The notes below the pieces were generated by a model, which was not told the origin of the DNA, searched no databases, and saw only the letters and a program-made list of their open reading frames with translations. The translations under genes and the position numbers were made by a program. From Pseudoponticoccus marisrubri (GTDB lineage Bacteria; Pseudomonadota; Alphaproteobacteria; Rhodobacterales; Rhodobacteraceae), in assembly GCF_001482405.1 (NCBI RefSeq), contig NZ_LPXO01000001.1, forward strand, positions 620,001-684,000: a DNA stretch of 64,000 nucleotides, given 5' to 3'. Of this stretch, positions 31,264 through 40,529 are shown one piece after another; the first letter of the stretch is position 1, and every line of letters starts with the position of its first letter.

Positions 31264-32310
31264 TCAGCCCATCAGCGCTTCGGTCCCGAATCCCTCCGGG
31301 ATGCCCGACGCCTCTCCCTCCAGCACCAGATCGGCCATGACCTCGGCCACTTTCGGCGCCATGCCGAAGCCGATCTTGAATCCGCCATTGGCCACGAGGT
31401 GCCCGGCCCGCCCCGGCCAGACCCCCAGCAGCGGCGCACGGCTGCGCGCCCGCGGGCGCACGCCGGCCCAGCGCTGCAGGATCTCCGCCCCCTCCAGCGC
31501 CGGCAGTGCCGCGCGGGCCCGCGCGATCAGCGCGTCGCATTGCCCGTCCACCGCCGCGGGATCCTCGAATTCCCGCTCCGAGGTCGAGCCCACGGCCAGC
31601 GTGCCGTCCGCATGGGGCACGAGGTGCAGCCCCTCCACGAACAGCTGCGGCGCCTCGCGCGCCTCGAACCCCATCAGCACGGCCTGCCCCTTGACCCCGT
31701 CGCCCACCTTCCGCCCCGCGGCCTGTGACAGCTCCAGCAGCCCCTGCCAGCCCGTGGCCCAGACCACCGCGCCCGCATCGGGCGCCTCGGACATGATATC
31801 GACCCCGCGGGCGCGCAGCGCCGCCACCAGCGCGGCGCAGGCCCGGCGCGGGTGCAGCCGCGCGCTCAGCGTGTCGCGCACCAGCCAGCCCGAGGGCGAG
31901 AGCGGCGCAAAGCCCCCCGCCTCCGCCGCCTCGATCACCTGCCACGCGGCCCGGCCCTGCCAGAGCGTCTCGGCCTTGCGGCCCCGCTCCCGGGCCAGTT
32001 CGACCGCCGCCGCATCGGCCAGCGGCTGCAGCCGCCCGCTGCGCGCATAGCCCGGCGCACCGCCGCCCGCCTCTGCCACCTCGGCCCAGAACCCCTCGGC
32101 CCTCAACAGGCTGTCCAGCTGGAAGGCCTTCTTCTCGTTCCAATTCTCCGGCACATGCGGCGCAAGCGCCCCCACGATGCCGCCCGAGGAACCCGCCCCG
32201 GGCCCGGCCGGGTCCACGACCTGCACGCGCGCGCCGCGCCGTGCACAGGCCCAGGCGATGGACAGGCCGAAGATCCCCGCCCCGCGCACCGTCACGTCCA
32301 CCCTTGCCAT
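31264..32310 (-). CDS. DAO-family FAD oxidoreductase, likely MnmC oxidase-domain homologue
   Basis: A 348-residue DAO-fold flavoprotein: the FAD-binding motif VRGAGIFGLSIAWACARRGA (~8-27), GPGAGSSGGIVGALAPHVPENWNE (~37-60), VVWATGWQG and the C-terminal LVANGGFKIGFGMAPKVAE. ThiO-type glycine oxidases share the fold, but the GGIVGALAPH..P segment and the adjacent, divergent mnmD suggest it is the oxidase half of MnmC, which removes the carboxymethyl group from cmnm5-uridine at tRNA position 34. That is inference from context. AGGAGGGCGCA precedes the ATG; 48 bp separate the two divergent starts. Confidence 0.8.
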   Translation of the reverse strand: MARVDVTVRGAGIFGLSIAWACARRGARVQVVDPAGPGAGSSGGIVGALAPHVPENWNEKKAFQLDSLLRAEGFWAEVAEAGGGAPGYARSGRLQPLADAAAVELARERGRKAETLWQGRAAWQVIEAAEAGGFAPLSPSGWLVRDTLSARLHPRRACAALVAALRARGVDIMSEAPDAGAVVWATGWQGLLELSQAAGRKVGDGVKGQAVLMGFEAREAPQLFVEGLHLVPHADGTLAVGSTSEREFEDPAAVDGQCDALIARARAALPALEGAEILQRWAGVRPRARSRAPLLGVWPGRAGHLVANGGFKIGFGMAPKVAEVMADLVLEGEASGIPEGFGTEALMG

Positions 32311-32358
32311 TGCGCCCTCCTGCCTGCACGAACGCGGCAGAGCTTAAGGACATCTGCC

Positions 32359-33054
32359 ATGGCCGACCAGAGCCCGCCCCTGACATGGCGTGACGGAACC
32401 CCCGTCTCGACCCGCTTCGACGATCCCTATTTCTCGCTGCAGAACGGGCTGGCCGAGACGCGCCATGTCTTCCTGTCGGGCAATGACCTGCCCGCGCGCT
32501 TCCGCGACGGGGTTCACATCGCCGAGCTGGGCTTCGGCACCGGGCTGAACCTGCTGGCCACGCTCGATCTCTGGCAGCGCAGCGGGCAGCGCGGCCAGCT
32601 GCGCTACACGACCTTCGAAGCCTATCCGCTGGCCGCCGGGGACATGGACCAGGCGCAGGCCGCCTTCCCCGAACTCGCCCCGCTTGCCGCCAAGCTCGCA
32701 CCGCATTGGCGCGCCGGGGCACGCGCCTTCGAAACCCCGACCTTGCGCTTCGAGATGGTCGAGGGCGATGCCCGCGACACGCTGCCACGCTGGCCGGGAC
32801 GGGCCGATGCCTGGTTCCTCGACGGCTTCTCGCCCGCCCGCAACCCCGAGCTCTGGGACGCGCGGCTGCTGCAGGAAGTTGCCGGGCATACCGCGCCGGG
32901 CGGCACCGCCGCCACTTACACCGCGGCCGGGCACGTGCGCCGCGCGCTGGCCGCGGCGGGGTTCGAGGTCATCCGCATCGCGGGGTTCGGCCGCAAGCGC
33001 CACATGACCGTGGCCCGCATGCCGACAGGCCCCCGGCTGACGGAATCGACTTGA
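32359..33054 (+). CDS. mnmD: tRNA (5-methylaminomethyl-2-thiouridine) methyltransferase, stand-alone MnmD
   Basis: A 231-residue SAM methyltransferase of the MnmC N-terminal domain type. It has GTPVSTRFDDPYFS (~11-24), GLAETRHVFLSGNDLP, the SAM loop IAELGFGTGLNLLATLDLW (~52-70) and the characteristic WFLDGFSPARNPELW (~153-167). It methylates nm5-uridine at the wobble base in the last step of mnm5s2U synthesis. In gammaproteobacteria this domain is fused to an oxidase; here the enzyme stops after the methyltransferase. AAGGACATCTGCC precedes the ATG at 32359; the frame upstream of it is a shadow of the opposite gene. Confidence 0.9.
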   Translation: MADQSPPLTWRDGTPVSTRFDDPYFSLQNGLAETRHVFLSGNDLPARFRDGVHIAELGFGTGLNLLATLDLWQRSGQRGQLRYTTFEAYPLAAGDMDQAQAAFPELAPLAAKLAPHWRAGARAFETPTLRFEMVEGDARDTLPRWPGRADAWFLDGFSPARNPELWDARLLQEVAGHTAPGGTAATYTAAGHVRRALAAAGFEVIRIAGFGRKRHMTVARMPTGPRLTEST

Positions 33055-33108
33055 ACCGGCGGGCAAATTGGGGCCGAACAGGGCCATGCCCGGCCGCGCG
33101 GAACAGTC

Positions 33109-33978
33109 ATGACCGAACAGAACACGACCCTCGGGATCTGGCTGATGGTGGCCACGACCCTCATCTTCGCCGTGCAGGACGGGCTCTCGCGCCATCTCGC
33201 AGGCGAGTACAACACGATGATGGTGGTGATGATCCGCTACTGGTTTTTCGCCGCCTTCGTCCTCAGCCTGGCCGCCCGGCAAGCCGGCGGGCTGCGCGCC
33301 GCCGCGCAGAGCGCCATGCCCTGGCTACAGGCCTTCCGCGGCGCGCTGCTGGTGGTCGAGATCAACGTGATGGTGCTCGGCTTCGTCTTCCTCGGCCTCG
33401 TCGAGAGCCACGCGGTCTTCGCCGCCTACCCGCTGCTCATCGCCGCGCTGTCCGGCCCGGTCCTGGGCGAGCGCGTCGGCTGGCGCCGCTGGGTCGCGAT
33501 CGGCGTGGGCTTCACCGGCGTGATCATCATCCTGCAACCCTCGGGCGGGGTCTTCTCGCCCTACGCCGCCATCCCCCTGCTCGCGGCGCTCTTCTTCGCG
33601 CTCTACGGGCTACTCACCCGCTACGTGGCCCGCACCGACAGCGCGGCCACCTCCTTCTTCTACACCGGAACGGTCGGGGTGGTGGTCGCCACCGGCATCG
33701 GGATGTGGTTCTGGCAGCCGATGAGCGCGCCGGACTGGGGCTGGATGGGGCTGCTCTGCCTGACCGGCGCGGCGGGCCACTGGACGCTGATCCGCACCTA
33801 CGAGGTGGCCGAGGCCAGCGCCGTGCAGCCCTTCGCCTACCTGCAACTGGTCTTCGCCAGCCTGATGGGCATCATCGTCTTCAACGAAACCCTGCGCCCC
33901 AACGTGGCCGCCGGCACGGCCCTGATCGTCGCCGCGGGGCTCTTCACGCTCTGGCGCGCCCGTCAGCGCGCCACATGA
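33109..33978 (+). CDS. DMT superfamily transporter (EamA)
   Basis: A 289-residue inner-membrane protein with ten hydrophobic segments in two repeated EamA halves (first ~8-140, second ~150-285). Typical positions are LVESHAVFAAYPLLIAALSGPVLGE at the end of half one (~90-115) and EASAVQPFAYLQLVFASLMGIIVFNE in half two. Such transporters export or take up metabolites; the substrate cannot be inferred. It starts 54 bp after mnmD on the same strand. Its stop is followed by a copy of the GAGTATTT inverted repeat. Confidence 0.9.
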   Translation: MTEQNTTLGIWLMVATTLIFAVQDGLSRHLAGEYNTMMVVMIRYWFFAAFVLSLAARQAGGLRAAAQSAMPWLQAFRGALLVVEINVMVLGFVFLGLVESHAVFAAYPLLIAALSGPVLGERVGWRRWVAIGVGFTGVIIILQPSGGVFSPYAAIPLLAALFFALYGLLTRYVARTDSAATSFFYTGTVGVVVATGIGMWFWQPMSAPDWGWMGLLCLTGAAGHWTLIRTYEVAEASAVQPFAYLQLVFASLMGIIVFNETLRPNVAAGTALIVAAGLFTLWRARQRAT

Positions 33979-34012
33979 CCCGCCCGCCCGGCCTACCCCG
34001 GTCGCCAGTTTC

Positions 34013-34067
34013 GAGTATTTCTGAAAGGTGAAAGCCCCCTGCTCTTTCATCTTTCCCGCAAATACTC
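34013..34067. repeat. GAGTATTT-family inverted repeat, second copy
   Basis: Outer arms GAGTATTT (34013-34020) and AAATACTC (34060-34067), inner arms AAAGGTGAAAG (34024-34034) and CTTTCATCTTT (34044-34054), with one wobble. It has the same arms and spacing as the core at 11464-11535 but a shorter loop, and again lies between convergent genes. It may terminate both transcripts. Confidence 0.85.
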
Positions 34068-34139
34068 ATGCCGAAGCGTGCAACTGCTGCCGCGGCCGGG
34101 ATGGGAGCACACCCTCCCCACCGTGTGGCAGGGCGCGGG

Positions 34140-36101
34140 CTATTCCCCCGGAACGGGCGTCTCGCGCAAGGTACTGCCGACGAGCTCCTGGCTGAACGGC
34201 ACGGGATGCGGGTCCTTGCCGATCCGGGCGCGGTAAACCGGCAGGCTCTCGGCCACGCGCATGACGTAGTTGCGCGTCTCGTCGAAGGGGATGAACTCGA
34301 TCCAGTCGATCACGTCGACCGCGCCGGTCCGCGGGTCGCCACGCTCACGCATCCAGCGCAGCGGCCGTCCCGGACCCGCATTGTAGCCCGCCGCCATCAT
34401 CACCACGTTGCCGTCGAAGCGCCGCGCCAGCCCGGCCAGGTAGGTCGAGCCCAGGCGCGCATTGTAGGACGGATCGTTGAGCAGCTTGGTCGGATCGTAG
34501 GCGATCCCGAGGCTGCGCGAGACGTCCCGGGCCGTGCCCGGCATCAGCTGCATGAAGCCCCGCGCCCCGGCGCCCGAGATCACCCGCGGGTCGAACTCGG
34601 ATTCGCGCCGCGCGATGGCCAGCACCAGCTCCTTGGGCACCGGGAAGGCGGTGCGCATGATCTCGGGGTGCAGCGCGTAATAGGGCCCGGGCAGCTCGAC
34701 CCCGTCCTGGGCCGCGCGCTTGCCCAGCATGACCTGGATATGCGGGCGCTTCATCTCGTCCAGCATCACCCCCATCTGACCCAGCGCGGTCTCGTCCTGG
34801 CTCTCGGCCAGGTGGGTCAGGAACCGCTCGCCCAGGTTGGTCTCGCCCGCAGCGAGCAGCAGGATGCCCGCCTTGAAGACGCTGCTTTCGGTGAAATCCG
34901 CCTCGCGCCAGTCGGGAAACTCCTGCGTGCCGGCCAGCGCCGTGTCGAAGGCGATGCCGCCGGCCTCGGCGGCGAGCAGCCCGTAGAACGAGGTCTGGAA
35001 GGCGGCGCCCATGGCATAGGCTTCCTGCGCGGCCTCGGCATTGCCCAGCGCCTCCTGCGCGCGGCCCAGCCAATAGCCCGCCCGGCCGACCGAGATCGGC
35101 GTCCAGACCGCGTCGCGGAAGCTCTCGAAATGTGCGACGGCGAGTTCGGGACGGTCGAGGAAGCGCAGCGCGATATAGCCCGACAGCCATTCGAGATCGG
35201 CAAAGTCGCGCCCCTCGACCAGGTAATGGGTCGAGGCGATGCGATAGGCCTCGGCCATGGCGCCGGCGCGCATCCGCTCGCGCGCGAGGTCGCGGCGCTC
35301 GCGCGCCCAGGCCCAGGGTTCGCCCAGCGCCTCGGCACTGGTCGAGCGTTCCAGAAGCATCTCGATAGCGCTCGCATCGCGACGCTTGCGCACGCGCCAG
35401 AGAAAGCGCTCATGCGCAAGGCCCGGGTGATCGGCCAGTTCTTCGGGCACGCGGTCGATCAGCCCGTCCACCCCGCCGGCCGAGCGCCGCAGCGCCAGCC
35501 GCGCCTCGGCGAGGCGCCGCCAACCCTCGTCGACGAAGGGCAGCATGCCGGTGGCGTTCTGGCTCCAGCCGCGCCAGAGCGCCATGTCCAGACGCGCCTC
35601 GTGATGCGGTTCCAGCACCTCGCCCCATCGCGACAGGAAGGCGCGCCGCTCGTCCCCGGTCAGCGCCAGCGTGCGCCAGGCCAGCACCACATCCGCCTGC
35701 GCCGCACCCTCGTTGCCCACCGCCATATGCGCCCGCGCCAGCGCCAGCGCGCCGGTGCCGGTCTGCGGCAGGTGATCGGAGAAATAAGCGATGATCTCTT
35801 CGGGCTCGGCCTCGGACATGGCCGCCTCGCTCTTCTCGCGCAGATAGGGCAGGCCCGGCCAGTCGGGATTGCGGGCGAGGAAATCCTGCACCTCGACCGC
35901 GTCGCCGCGGCCGGCGCGCAGGTAGTGCCACAGGATCACGTCCAGCGCCGCCTGCCCGTCGCCGCGCGCCTCGATTCGCGCGGCTGCCCAGTTGCCCTGC
36001 CGCATGGACTGCATCGCCTTGGCAAGATCCTGCCCGGCCTCCTGTGCCTGTGCGCCCAGCGCGGTGGCAACGACGAGAAGGGCGGCGAGGACACGGTACA
36101 T
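34140..36101 (-). CDS. Soluble lytic murein transglycosylase
   Basis: A 653-residue periplasmic protein: signal peptide [20 protein letters not shown] (1-20), a long helical superhelix (~25-460) typical of Slt70, and a C-terminal SLT domain (~480-620). The catalytic glutamate is in [15 protein letters not shown], followed by [15 protein letters not shown] and [15 protein letters not shown], all intact. It cleaves the MurNAc-GlcNAc bond with 1,6-anhydro product formation. The start at 36101 is chosen for the signal peptide; the longer frame to 36833 is antisense to dapA. It shares a 144-bp divergent region with dapA. Confidence 0.92.
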   Translation of the reverse strand: MYRVLAALLVVATALGAQAQEAGQDLAKAMQSMRQGNWAAARIEARGDGQAALDVILWHYLRAGRGDAVEVQDFLARNPDWPGLPYLREKSEAAMSEAEPEEIIAYFSDHLPQTGTGALALARAHMAVGNEGAAQADVVLAWRTLALTGDERRAFLSRWGEVLEPHHEARLDMALWRGWSQNATGMLPFVDEGWRRLAEARLALRRSAGGVDGLIDRVPEELADHPGLAHERFLWRVRKRRDASAIEMLLERSTSAEALGEPWAWARERRDLARERMRAGAMAEAYRIASTHYLVEGRDFADLEWLSGYIALRFLDRPELAVAHFESFRDAVWTPISVGRAGYWLGRAQEALGNAEAAQEAYAMGAAFQTSFYGLLAAEAGGIAFDTALAGTQEFPDWREADFTESSVFKAGILLLAAGETNLGERFLTHLAESQDETALGQMGVMLDEMKRPHIQVMLGKRAAQDGVELPGPYYALHPEIMRTAFPVPKELVLAIARRESEFDPRVISGAGARGFMQLMPGTARDVSRSLGIAYDPTKLLNDPSYNARLGSTYLAGLARRFDGNVVMMAAGYNAGPGRPLRWMRERGDPRTGAVDVIDWIEFIPFDETRNYVMRVAESLPVYRARIGKDPHPVPFSQELVGSTLRETPVPGE

Positions 36102-36105
36102 CAGC

Positions 36106-36134
36106 TTGCAATTCTCTTCGCGAAAAGGAATAGA
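36106..36134 (+). promoter_or_regulatory. Candidate promoter for dapA
   Basis: TTGCAA (36106-36111), 17 bases, AATAGA (36129-36134), about 110 bases before dapA. The boxes are moderate matches. Confidence 0.35.
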
Positions 36135-36145
36135 CACATCTGGCG

Positions 36146-36173
36146 AGGATATCGCGGATGCACCGGGCTTCAA
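36146..36173 (-). promoter_or_regulatory. Candidate promoter for the lytic transglycosylase gene
   Basis: On the minus strand TTGAAG (36168-36173), 16 bases, TATCCT (36146-36151), 45 bases before the start codon. Confidence 0.4.
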
Positions 36174-36245
36174 CTCATTTTCCCGAGCGTCCGACATCGG
36201 GCCTTGCCGGTCGAAGACTCTCGGATCTGCAAGAAGGAGCGTGTC

Positions 36246-37121
36246 ATGTTCAAGGGATCGATGCCAGCCCTGGTCACGCCGTTCAAGGACGGCGCGGTGG
36301 ATTACGACACGCTCAAACGGCTGGTCGACTGGCATGTCGAGCAGGGCAGCCACGGGCTGGTCCCGGTGGGCACCACGGGCGAGAGCCCGACCCTGACGCA
36401 TCGCGAGCATGAAGAGATCATCGAATGCGTAGTGACGGCGGCGGCCGGACGGCTGCCCGTGATCGCGGGCACCGGCTCGAACAATACCGACGAGGCGATC
36501 CGCTTCACCCGCCACGCGGCCGAGGTCGGCGCGGATGGCGCGCTGGTCGTGACGCCCTATTACAACAAGCCCACGCAGGACGGCATGATCGCGCATTTCA
36601 AGGCGGTGCATGACAGCGCCGAGATCCCGATCATCATCTACAACATCCCCGGCCGGTCGGTCGTGGACATGTCGCCCGAGACCATGGGCGAGCTGGCCAA
36701 GCTGCCGCGCATCATCGGGGTCAAGGATGCCACCGCCGACCTGACCCGGGTGTGCCGGCAGCGGATCACCTGCGGGGCGGATTTCATCCAGCTCTCGGGC
36801 GAGGATCCGACGGCGCATGGCTTCAACGCACAAGGCGGCGTGGGCTGCATCTCAGTCACCGCCAATGCGGCTCCTGCACTTTGCGCGGAGATGCAGGAGG
36901 CCTGCCTCGAAGGGGATTACGCCAAGGCGCTGGCGCTGCAGGACCGGCTGATGCCGCTGCACCAGGCGATCTTTGCGGAGCCGGGCCTCTGCGGCGCGAA
37001 ATACGCCATGTCGCGGCTGGGGCTCTGCGATGACGAGGTGCGGCTGCCTCTGGTGCCGGTCACCGAGCCGGTCCGTGCCCGGATCGATGACGGGTTGCGC
37101 CACGCCGGGCTGCTGAACTGA
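36246..37121 (+). CDS. dapA: 4-hydroxy-tetrahydrodipicolinate synthase
   Basis: A 291-residue TIM-barrel lyase. Key sites are [17 protein letters not shown] (~37-53) with the Thr pair, [13 protein letters not shown] (catalytic Tyr, ~130-142), YNIPGRS and the Schiff-base Lys in [11 protein letters not shown] (~158-168). It condenses pyruvate with aspartate semialdehyde in lysine and diaminopimelate synthesis. AGAAGGAG precedes the ATG at 36246; the frame upstream is antisense to the transglycosylase. dapB lies 10 kb downstream, unlinked. Confidence 0.95.
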   Translation: MFKGSMPALVTPFKDGAVDYDTLKRLVDWHVEQGSHGLVPVGTTGESPTLTHREHEEIIECVVTAAAGRLPVIAGTGSNNTDEAIRFTRHAAEVGADGALVVTPYYNKPTQDGMIAHFKAVHDSAEIPIIIYNIPGRSVVDMSPETMGELAKLPRIIGVKDATADLTRVCRQRITCGADFIQLSGEDPTAHGFNAQGGVGCISVTANAAPALCAEMQEACLEGDYAKALALQDRLMPLHQAIFAEPGLCGAKYAMSRLGLCDDEVRLPLVPVTEPVRARIDDGLRHAGLLN

Positions 37122-37140
37122 GCACCGGGCCCGGGCGGAG

Positions 37141-37161
37141 AAATTTCTTGGAAAGAAATTT
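37141..37161. repeat. Palindrome array after dapA, unit 1
   Basis: AAATTTCTT-gga-AAGAAATTT, a 9-bp stem. It directly abuts unit 2, and the pair is flanked by complementary GC-rich ends (CCGGGCGG before, CCGCCCGG after). Confidence 0.85.
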
Positions 37162-37185
37162 GCAAATTCCATGCATGGAATTTGC
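37162..37185. repeat. Palindrome array after dapA, unit 2
   Basis: A perfect 24-bp palindrome whose left half is GCAAATTCCATG. With unit 1 it fills the space between the convergent dapA and M16 peptidase genes. Compare the four-unit array at 56358-56453, which has the same unit size but different sequence. Confidence 0.9.
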
Positions 37186-37206
37186 CCGCCCGGCCCACAG
37201 CGTTTC

Positions 37207-38526
37207 CTACTGGCCCAAAGTCGACTCGAGCCCCTCGGGCTGTCCCACCACCACGAAATGCAACGCGTCGGGCTTGAGAAGCTCGCCCGCGACTCGCTTC
37301 ACATCCTCCAGCGTCACCGCCTCGATCTGCGCATTGCGCGTGGTCACGTAGTCGGGGCTGAGATCGTCCATTTGCATGCCCACGAGGATGCGGGCAATGG
37401 GGCGGTTGCCGTCGAAGCGCAGCGGGTAGGCGCCGGTCAGGTAGGTCTTGGCGGCCTCCAGCTCCTCCTGCGTCGCCCCCTCTTCCGCCATCTTCCGCCA
37501 TTCGGCACGGATCACCTCGATCGCCTCGGCGATGCGGTCATTGGCCGAGGCGACGCGGCCGAGGTAGAGCTCGGCGTGATCCTTGGGCACGAGGTAGGAA
37601 TAGACCCCGTAGGTGAGCCCGCGCTTCTCGCGCACCTCGTCCATCAGCCGCGATTCGAAGCCGCCGGCGCCGAGCATCTCGTTCAGCACGTAAGCGGTGA
37701 AGAAGTCGGGATGGTCGCGCGGCAGGCCCTCATGGCCGAAGATCGCCACGGATTGCGGGGTCTCGAAAGGGACCACGGTCACGCCGGCCTCGGTCTCGAC
37801 CTCGACACGCTCGGGCATGGACGCTCCGGTCTCGGGCAGGTCACTCAAGAGACGGTCCATCAGCGCGCCCAGTTCCTCGGCCGAGATGTCGCCGGCCGCC
37901 GCCACGTAGACGCGGTCCTGCGCGATCGCGTTGCGATGCGCCGTCACCAGGTCCTCGCGCGAGAGGGCCGCCACGCTTTCCAGCGTGCCGTCCAGCGACG
38001 ATCCATAGGGGTGGTCACCGAACACCATGCGGTCGAAGGCGGCGCTGACGATCTCGTTCGGGTCCGTCGCGTCCGAGCGGACCGAGGACAGCACCTGGCG
38101 CCGCACGCGCTCGATCGCGTCGGCATCGAAGCGCGGCTCGACCAGCGAGGCGCGCAGCAGCTCGACCGCTTCGTCCTGCGTCTCGGTCAGGAAGGTGGCC
38201 GAGATGCGCACCGAATCGTCGCCGAGGTCATAGCCGATCCGCGCCGCGATCGATTCCCGCGCCGCCGCGAAGTCCCGCGCCGACATCTCGCCAGCGCCTT
38301 CCTCGAGCAGGCCGACCATCAGGTTGGTCGCGCCGCGCTTGCCCGGCAGGTCGAGCGAGCCGCCGCCCTTGAAGCGCAGCTCCAGCGCCACGAAGGGGAT
38401 CGAGGGTTCCTCCACCAGCCAGGCCTTGAACCCGCCCGGGCTTTCGACCTCCTGGATGTCGATCTCGGCCTGCGCGGTCAGCGCGGTCAGGGCCAGCGCG
38501 CAGCTCAGGATCAGGCGCATCATCAT
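37207..38526 (-). CDS. M16 family peptidase-like protein, zinc motif absent
   Basis: A 439-residue M16 homologue with a signal peptide (MMMRLILSCALALTALTAQA, 1-20). Where an active enzyme has HxxEH it has NLMVGLLEEGAG, so the inverted zinc motif is missing; the second half keeps the M16 C-domain pattern (AYVLNEMLGAGGFESRLMDEVREKRGLTYGV). Heterodimeric M16 proteases pair one active and one inactive subunit, and the active partner is encoded directly upstream with a 4-bp overlap. It therefore probably serves as the substrate-holding subunit of a periplasmic protease. Confidence 0.9.
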   Translation of the reverse strand: MMMRLILSCALALTALTAQAEIDIQEVESPGGFKAWLVEEPSIPFVALELRFKGGGSLDLPGKRGATNLMVGLLEEGAGEMSARDFAAARESIAARIGYDLGDDSVRISATFLTETQDEAVELLRASLVEPRFDADAIERVRRQVLSSVRSDATDPNEIVSAAFDRMVFGDHPYGSSLDGTLESVAALSREDLVTAHRNAIAQDRVYVAAAGDISAEELGALMDRLLSDLPETGASMPERVEVETEAGVTVVPFETPQSVAIFGHEGLPRDHPDFFTAYVLNEMLGAGGFESRLMDEVREKRGLTYGVYSYLVPKDHAELYLGRVASANDRIAEAIEVIRAEWRKMAEEGATQEELEAAKTYLTGAYPLRFDGNRPIARILVGMQMDDLSPDYVTTRNAQIEAVTLEDVKRVAGELLKPDALHFVVVGQPEGLESTLGQ

Positions 38527-39872
38527 TGGGTCACCTCCGCGGTCTCGGTGTTCATCAGGTAGCCGGTGACCGACCGGTCGCGGTCGAAGACCTCGCGCGC
38601 GGCGGCGATGATGTCCTCGCCGGTCACCGCGTCGAGGATTTCGGGCCAGGCCTGCACATCCTCGACGGTCAGCCCCTCGGTCAACGCGCGGCCATAGCGG
38701 CGGGCCAGCGACCCTGCATCGTCGCGGCCATAGATCTGCTGGGCGCGGATCTGGAACTTGATCCGCTCCAGCTGCTCGGGATCGACGCCGGTCTCGAGGA
38801 ACTCGGCCAGGGTGGCGTCCATCGCCGCCTCGGCCTCTTCCAGCGTCACGCCCGGCGCCGGCACGATTACCAGGCCGAAAGACGTGTCGTCCAGCGACAC
38901 GCCGCTGTAGAAGGCGCTGGTGTAGACCGCCTTCTGCGTCTCGAATTGCAGCTTCTGCGTCATGACCGAGGTCTGCCCCCCGCCCAGCACCTCGGCCAGC
39001 AGGGTCAGCGCTGCGGCCTTTTCCTGGGCGCCGGAATCGCGTTCGGGCGCAAGGTAGGAGCGGATCACGTAAGGCTGCGCCACGCGTGGGTCGCGGAAGC
39101 TCAGCCGCCGCTCGGCCATCTGCACCGGCTCTTGCGGGCGCACGCGTTCGCCCAGCGCCGGGTTCGGCGGCAGCGGGGCATAGTGCTCCTCGGCCAGGCG
39201 GCGAACTTCTTCAGGGGTGACATCGCCGGCCACGACAAGCACGGCGTTGTTGGGCGCGTAATGGGTGCGGTAGAAGGACAGCGCGTCGTCGAGATCGAGC
39301 GCCTCCATCTCGTGTTTCCAGCCGATCACCGGCGTGCCGTAGGGATGGTTGAGGTAGAGCGCCGCGCGGGTCTGTTCGCGGAACAACGCGGCGGGATCGT
39401 TCTCGACCCGCTGGTTGCGCTCTTCGATGATCACGTCCCGCTCGGTCAGGATGTCGTCGGGCCCCAGGCGGATGTTGAGCATCCGGTCGGCCTCCATCTG
39501 CATCATCAGGCCAAGCCGGTCGGCGGCCACCCGCTGGAAATAGGCGGTCTGGTCATAACTGGTAAAGGCGTTGTCCGTGCCGCCATTGGCCGCCACGGTG
39601 GCGCTGAACTCGCCCGGCTCCAACGTGTCGGTGCCCTTGAACAACAGATGTTCGAGGAAATGCGCCACGCCCGAGGCACCGGGCTGCTCGTCCGCGGCCC
39701 CGGCCTTGTACCAGACCATGTGGACCACGGCCGGGGCGCGATGATCCTCGATCACCACCACCTCCATCCCGTTGTCGAGCGAGAACGTCGTCACCGGATC
39801 CGGCGTCTCGGCCCGGACCGGCACGGCCACGCTCATCGCGAGGCCCAGCAGCACGCCCAATCGCAGCATCAT
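38523..39872 (-). CDS. M16 family zinc metallopeptidase
   Basis: A 449-residue periplasmic peptidase: signal peptide MMLRLGVLLGLAMSVAVPVRA (1-21) and the zinc-binding HFLEHLLFKGT (~67-77), with the third ligand expected in the ERDVIIEERNQRVEN region (~145-159). The C-terminal half contains the LAEVLGGGQTSVMTQKL segment. It forms a pair with the motif-less subunit downstream. AAGGAGAC precedes two adjacent ATGs (39872 and 39869); either could be used. Confidence 0.92.
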   Translation of the reverse strand: MMLRLGVLLGLAMSVAVPVRAETPDPVTTFSLDNGMEVVVIEDHRAPAVVHMVWYKAGAADEQPGASGVAHFLEHLLFKGTDTLEPGEFSATVAANGGTDNAFTSYDQTAYFQRVAADRLGLMMQMEADRMLNIRLGPDDILTERDVIIEERNQRVENDPAALFREQTRAALYLNHPYGTPVIGWKHEMEALDLDDALSFYRTHYAPNNAVLVVAGDVTPEEVRRLAEEHYAPLPPNPALGERVRPQEPVQMAERRLSFRDPRVAQPYVIRSYLAPERDSGAQEKAAALTLLAEVLGGGQTSVMTQKLQFETQKAVYTSAFYSGVSLDDTSFGLVIVPAPGVTLEEAEAAMDATLAEFLETGVDPEQLERIKFQIRAQQIYGRDDAGSLARRYGRALTEGLTVEDVQAWPEILDAVTGEDIIAAAREVFDRDRSVTGYLMNTETAEVTQ

Positions 39873-39898
39873 GTCTCCTTCCCTGACTGGTTATCGGA

Positions 39899-39926
39899 AA
39901 GGTACGACCTGTGCTGCGGGTTTCAA
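39899..39926 (-). promoter_or_regulatory. Candidate promoter for the M16 pair
   Basis: On the minus strand TTGAAA (39921-39926), 16 bases, TACCTT (39899-39904), about 27 bases before the first M16 start codon. Confidence 0.45.
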
Positions 39927-39951
39927 GCGACCGTGACGGCTTTGTGAGAGA

Positions 39952-40476
39952 TCACTCGCCCGGTGGAGGTGCGGCCGGGGTACGGGCGCCCGCGCGGCGA
40001 TAGCGCTGCAGCCAGAGATAGGGGTCGAGCGACTGGCGGCGATAGGCCTTGTAATACTCGTCCTCGGGCACGATCGACCAGGTGAAGCGCGAGCGGCGCT
40101 TGCGGAAGGCCAGATCTTCCTCGGCCAGCTGCGCCCGGATGCCGGGATCGCGGCCATAGCGGCTGGCCGATTGCACCAGCGCCACGTCGCCCGAGGGCAC
40201 GCCCGCGCCCGGCGTCAGCGCCGCGGGATTGCCTCCCAGCAGCGCCACGGCATCGGCCTTGGGCGTAGGATCGGCACGGTTCGCGGCCCCCGGCGTGGGC
40301 GCCGGCAGCGCGTTGTAGCTGTCGGGCTCAAGCAACGGCTTGTTCGGCACGATCGAGAATTCCTCGGGCTCGCCGCTATTGGTCCGCAGGTCGTGCAGCG
40401 TGATGTCACGCGGCGCGCCACTGCAGGCCGCCAGCCCTGCAAGTCCAAGAATTGCCACAAGATGCGCACCCCGCAT
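39952..40476 (-). CDS. DUF3035 lipoprotein
   Basis: A 174-residue putative lipoprotein. Residues 1-18 form a type II signal with lipobox LAAC (Cys18 as acylation site). After it comes the DUF3035 segment LRTNSGEPEEFSIVPNKPLL followed by proline-rich LPAPTPGAANRADP. The rest is hydrophilic with an aromatic C-terminus (EDEYYKAYRRQSLDPYLWL). Function is unknown; the family occurs mainly in Rhodobacterales. It lies between lspA (53 bp upstream) and the M16 pair, a lipoprotein next to the enzyme that processes lipoproteins. CGGAGGGTGCG supports the start at 40476. Confidence 0.88.
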   Translation of the reverse strand: MRGAHLVAILGLAGLAACSGAPRDITLHDLRTNSGEPEEFSIVPNKPLLEPDSYNALPAPTPGAANRADPTPKADAVALLGGNPAALTPGAGVPSGDVALVQSASRYGRDPGIRAQLAEEDLAFRKRRSRFTWSIVPEDEYYKAYRRQSLDPYLWLQRYRRAGARTPAAPPPGE

Positions 40477-40529
40477 CGCACCCTCCGATTGCCGTTCGCG
40501 TTCAGCCTTAACCCATCTCCCCGGCGGCG

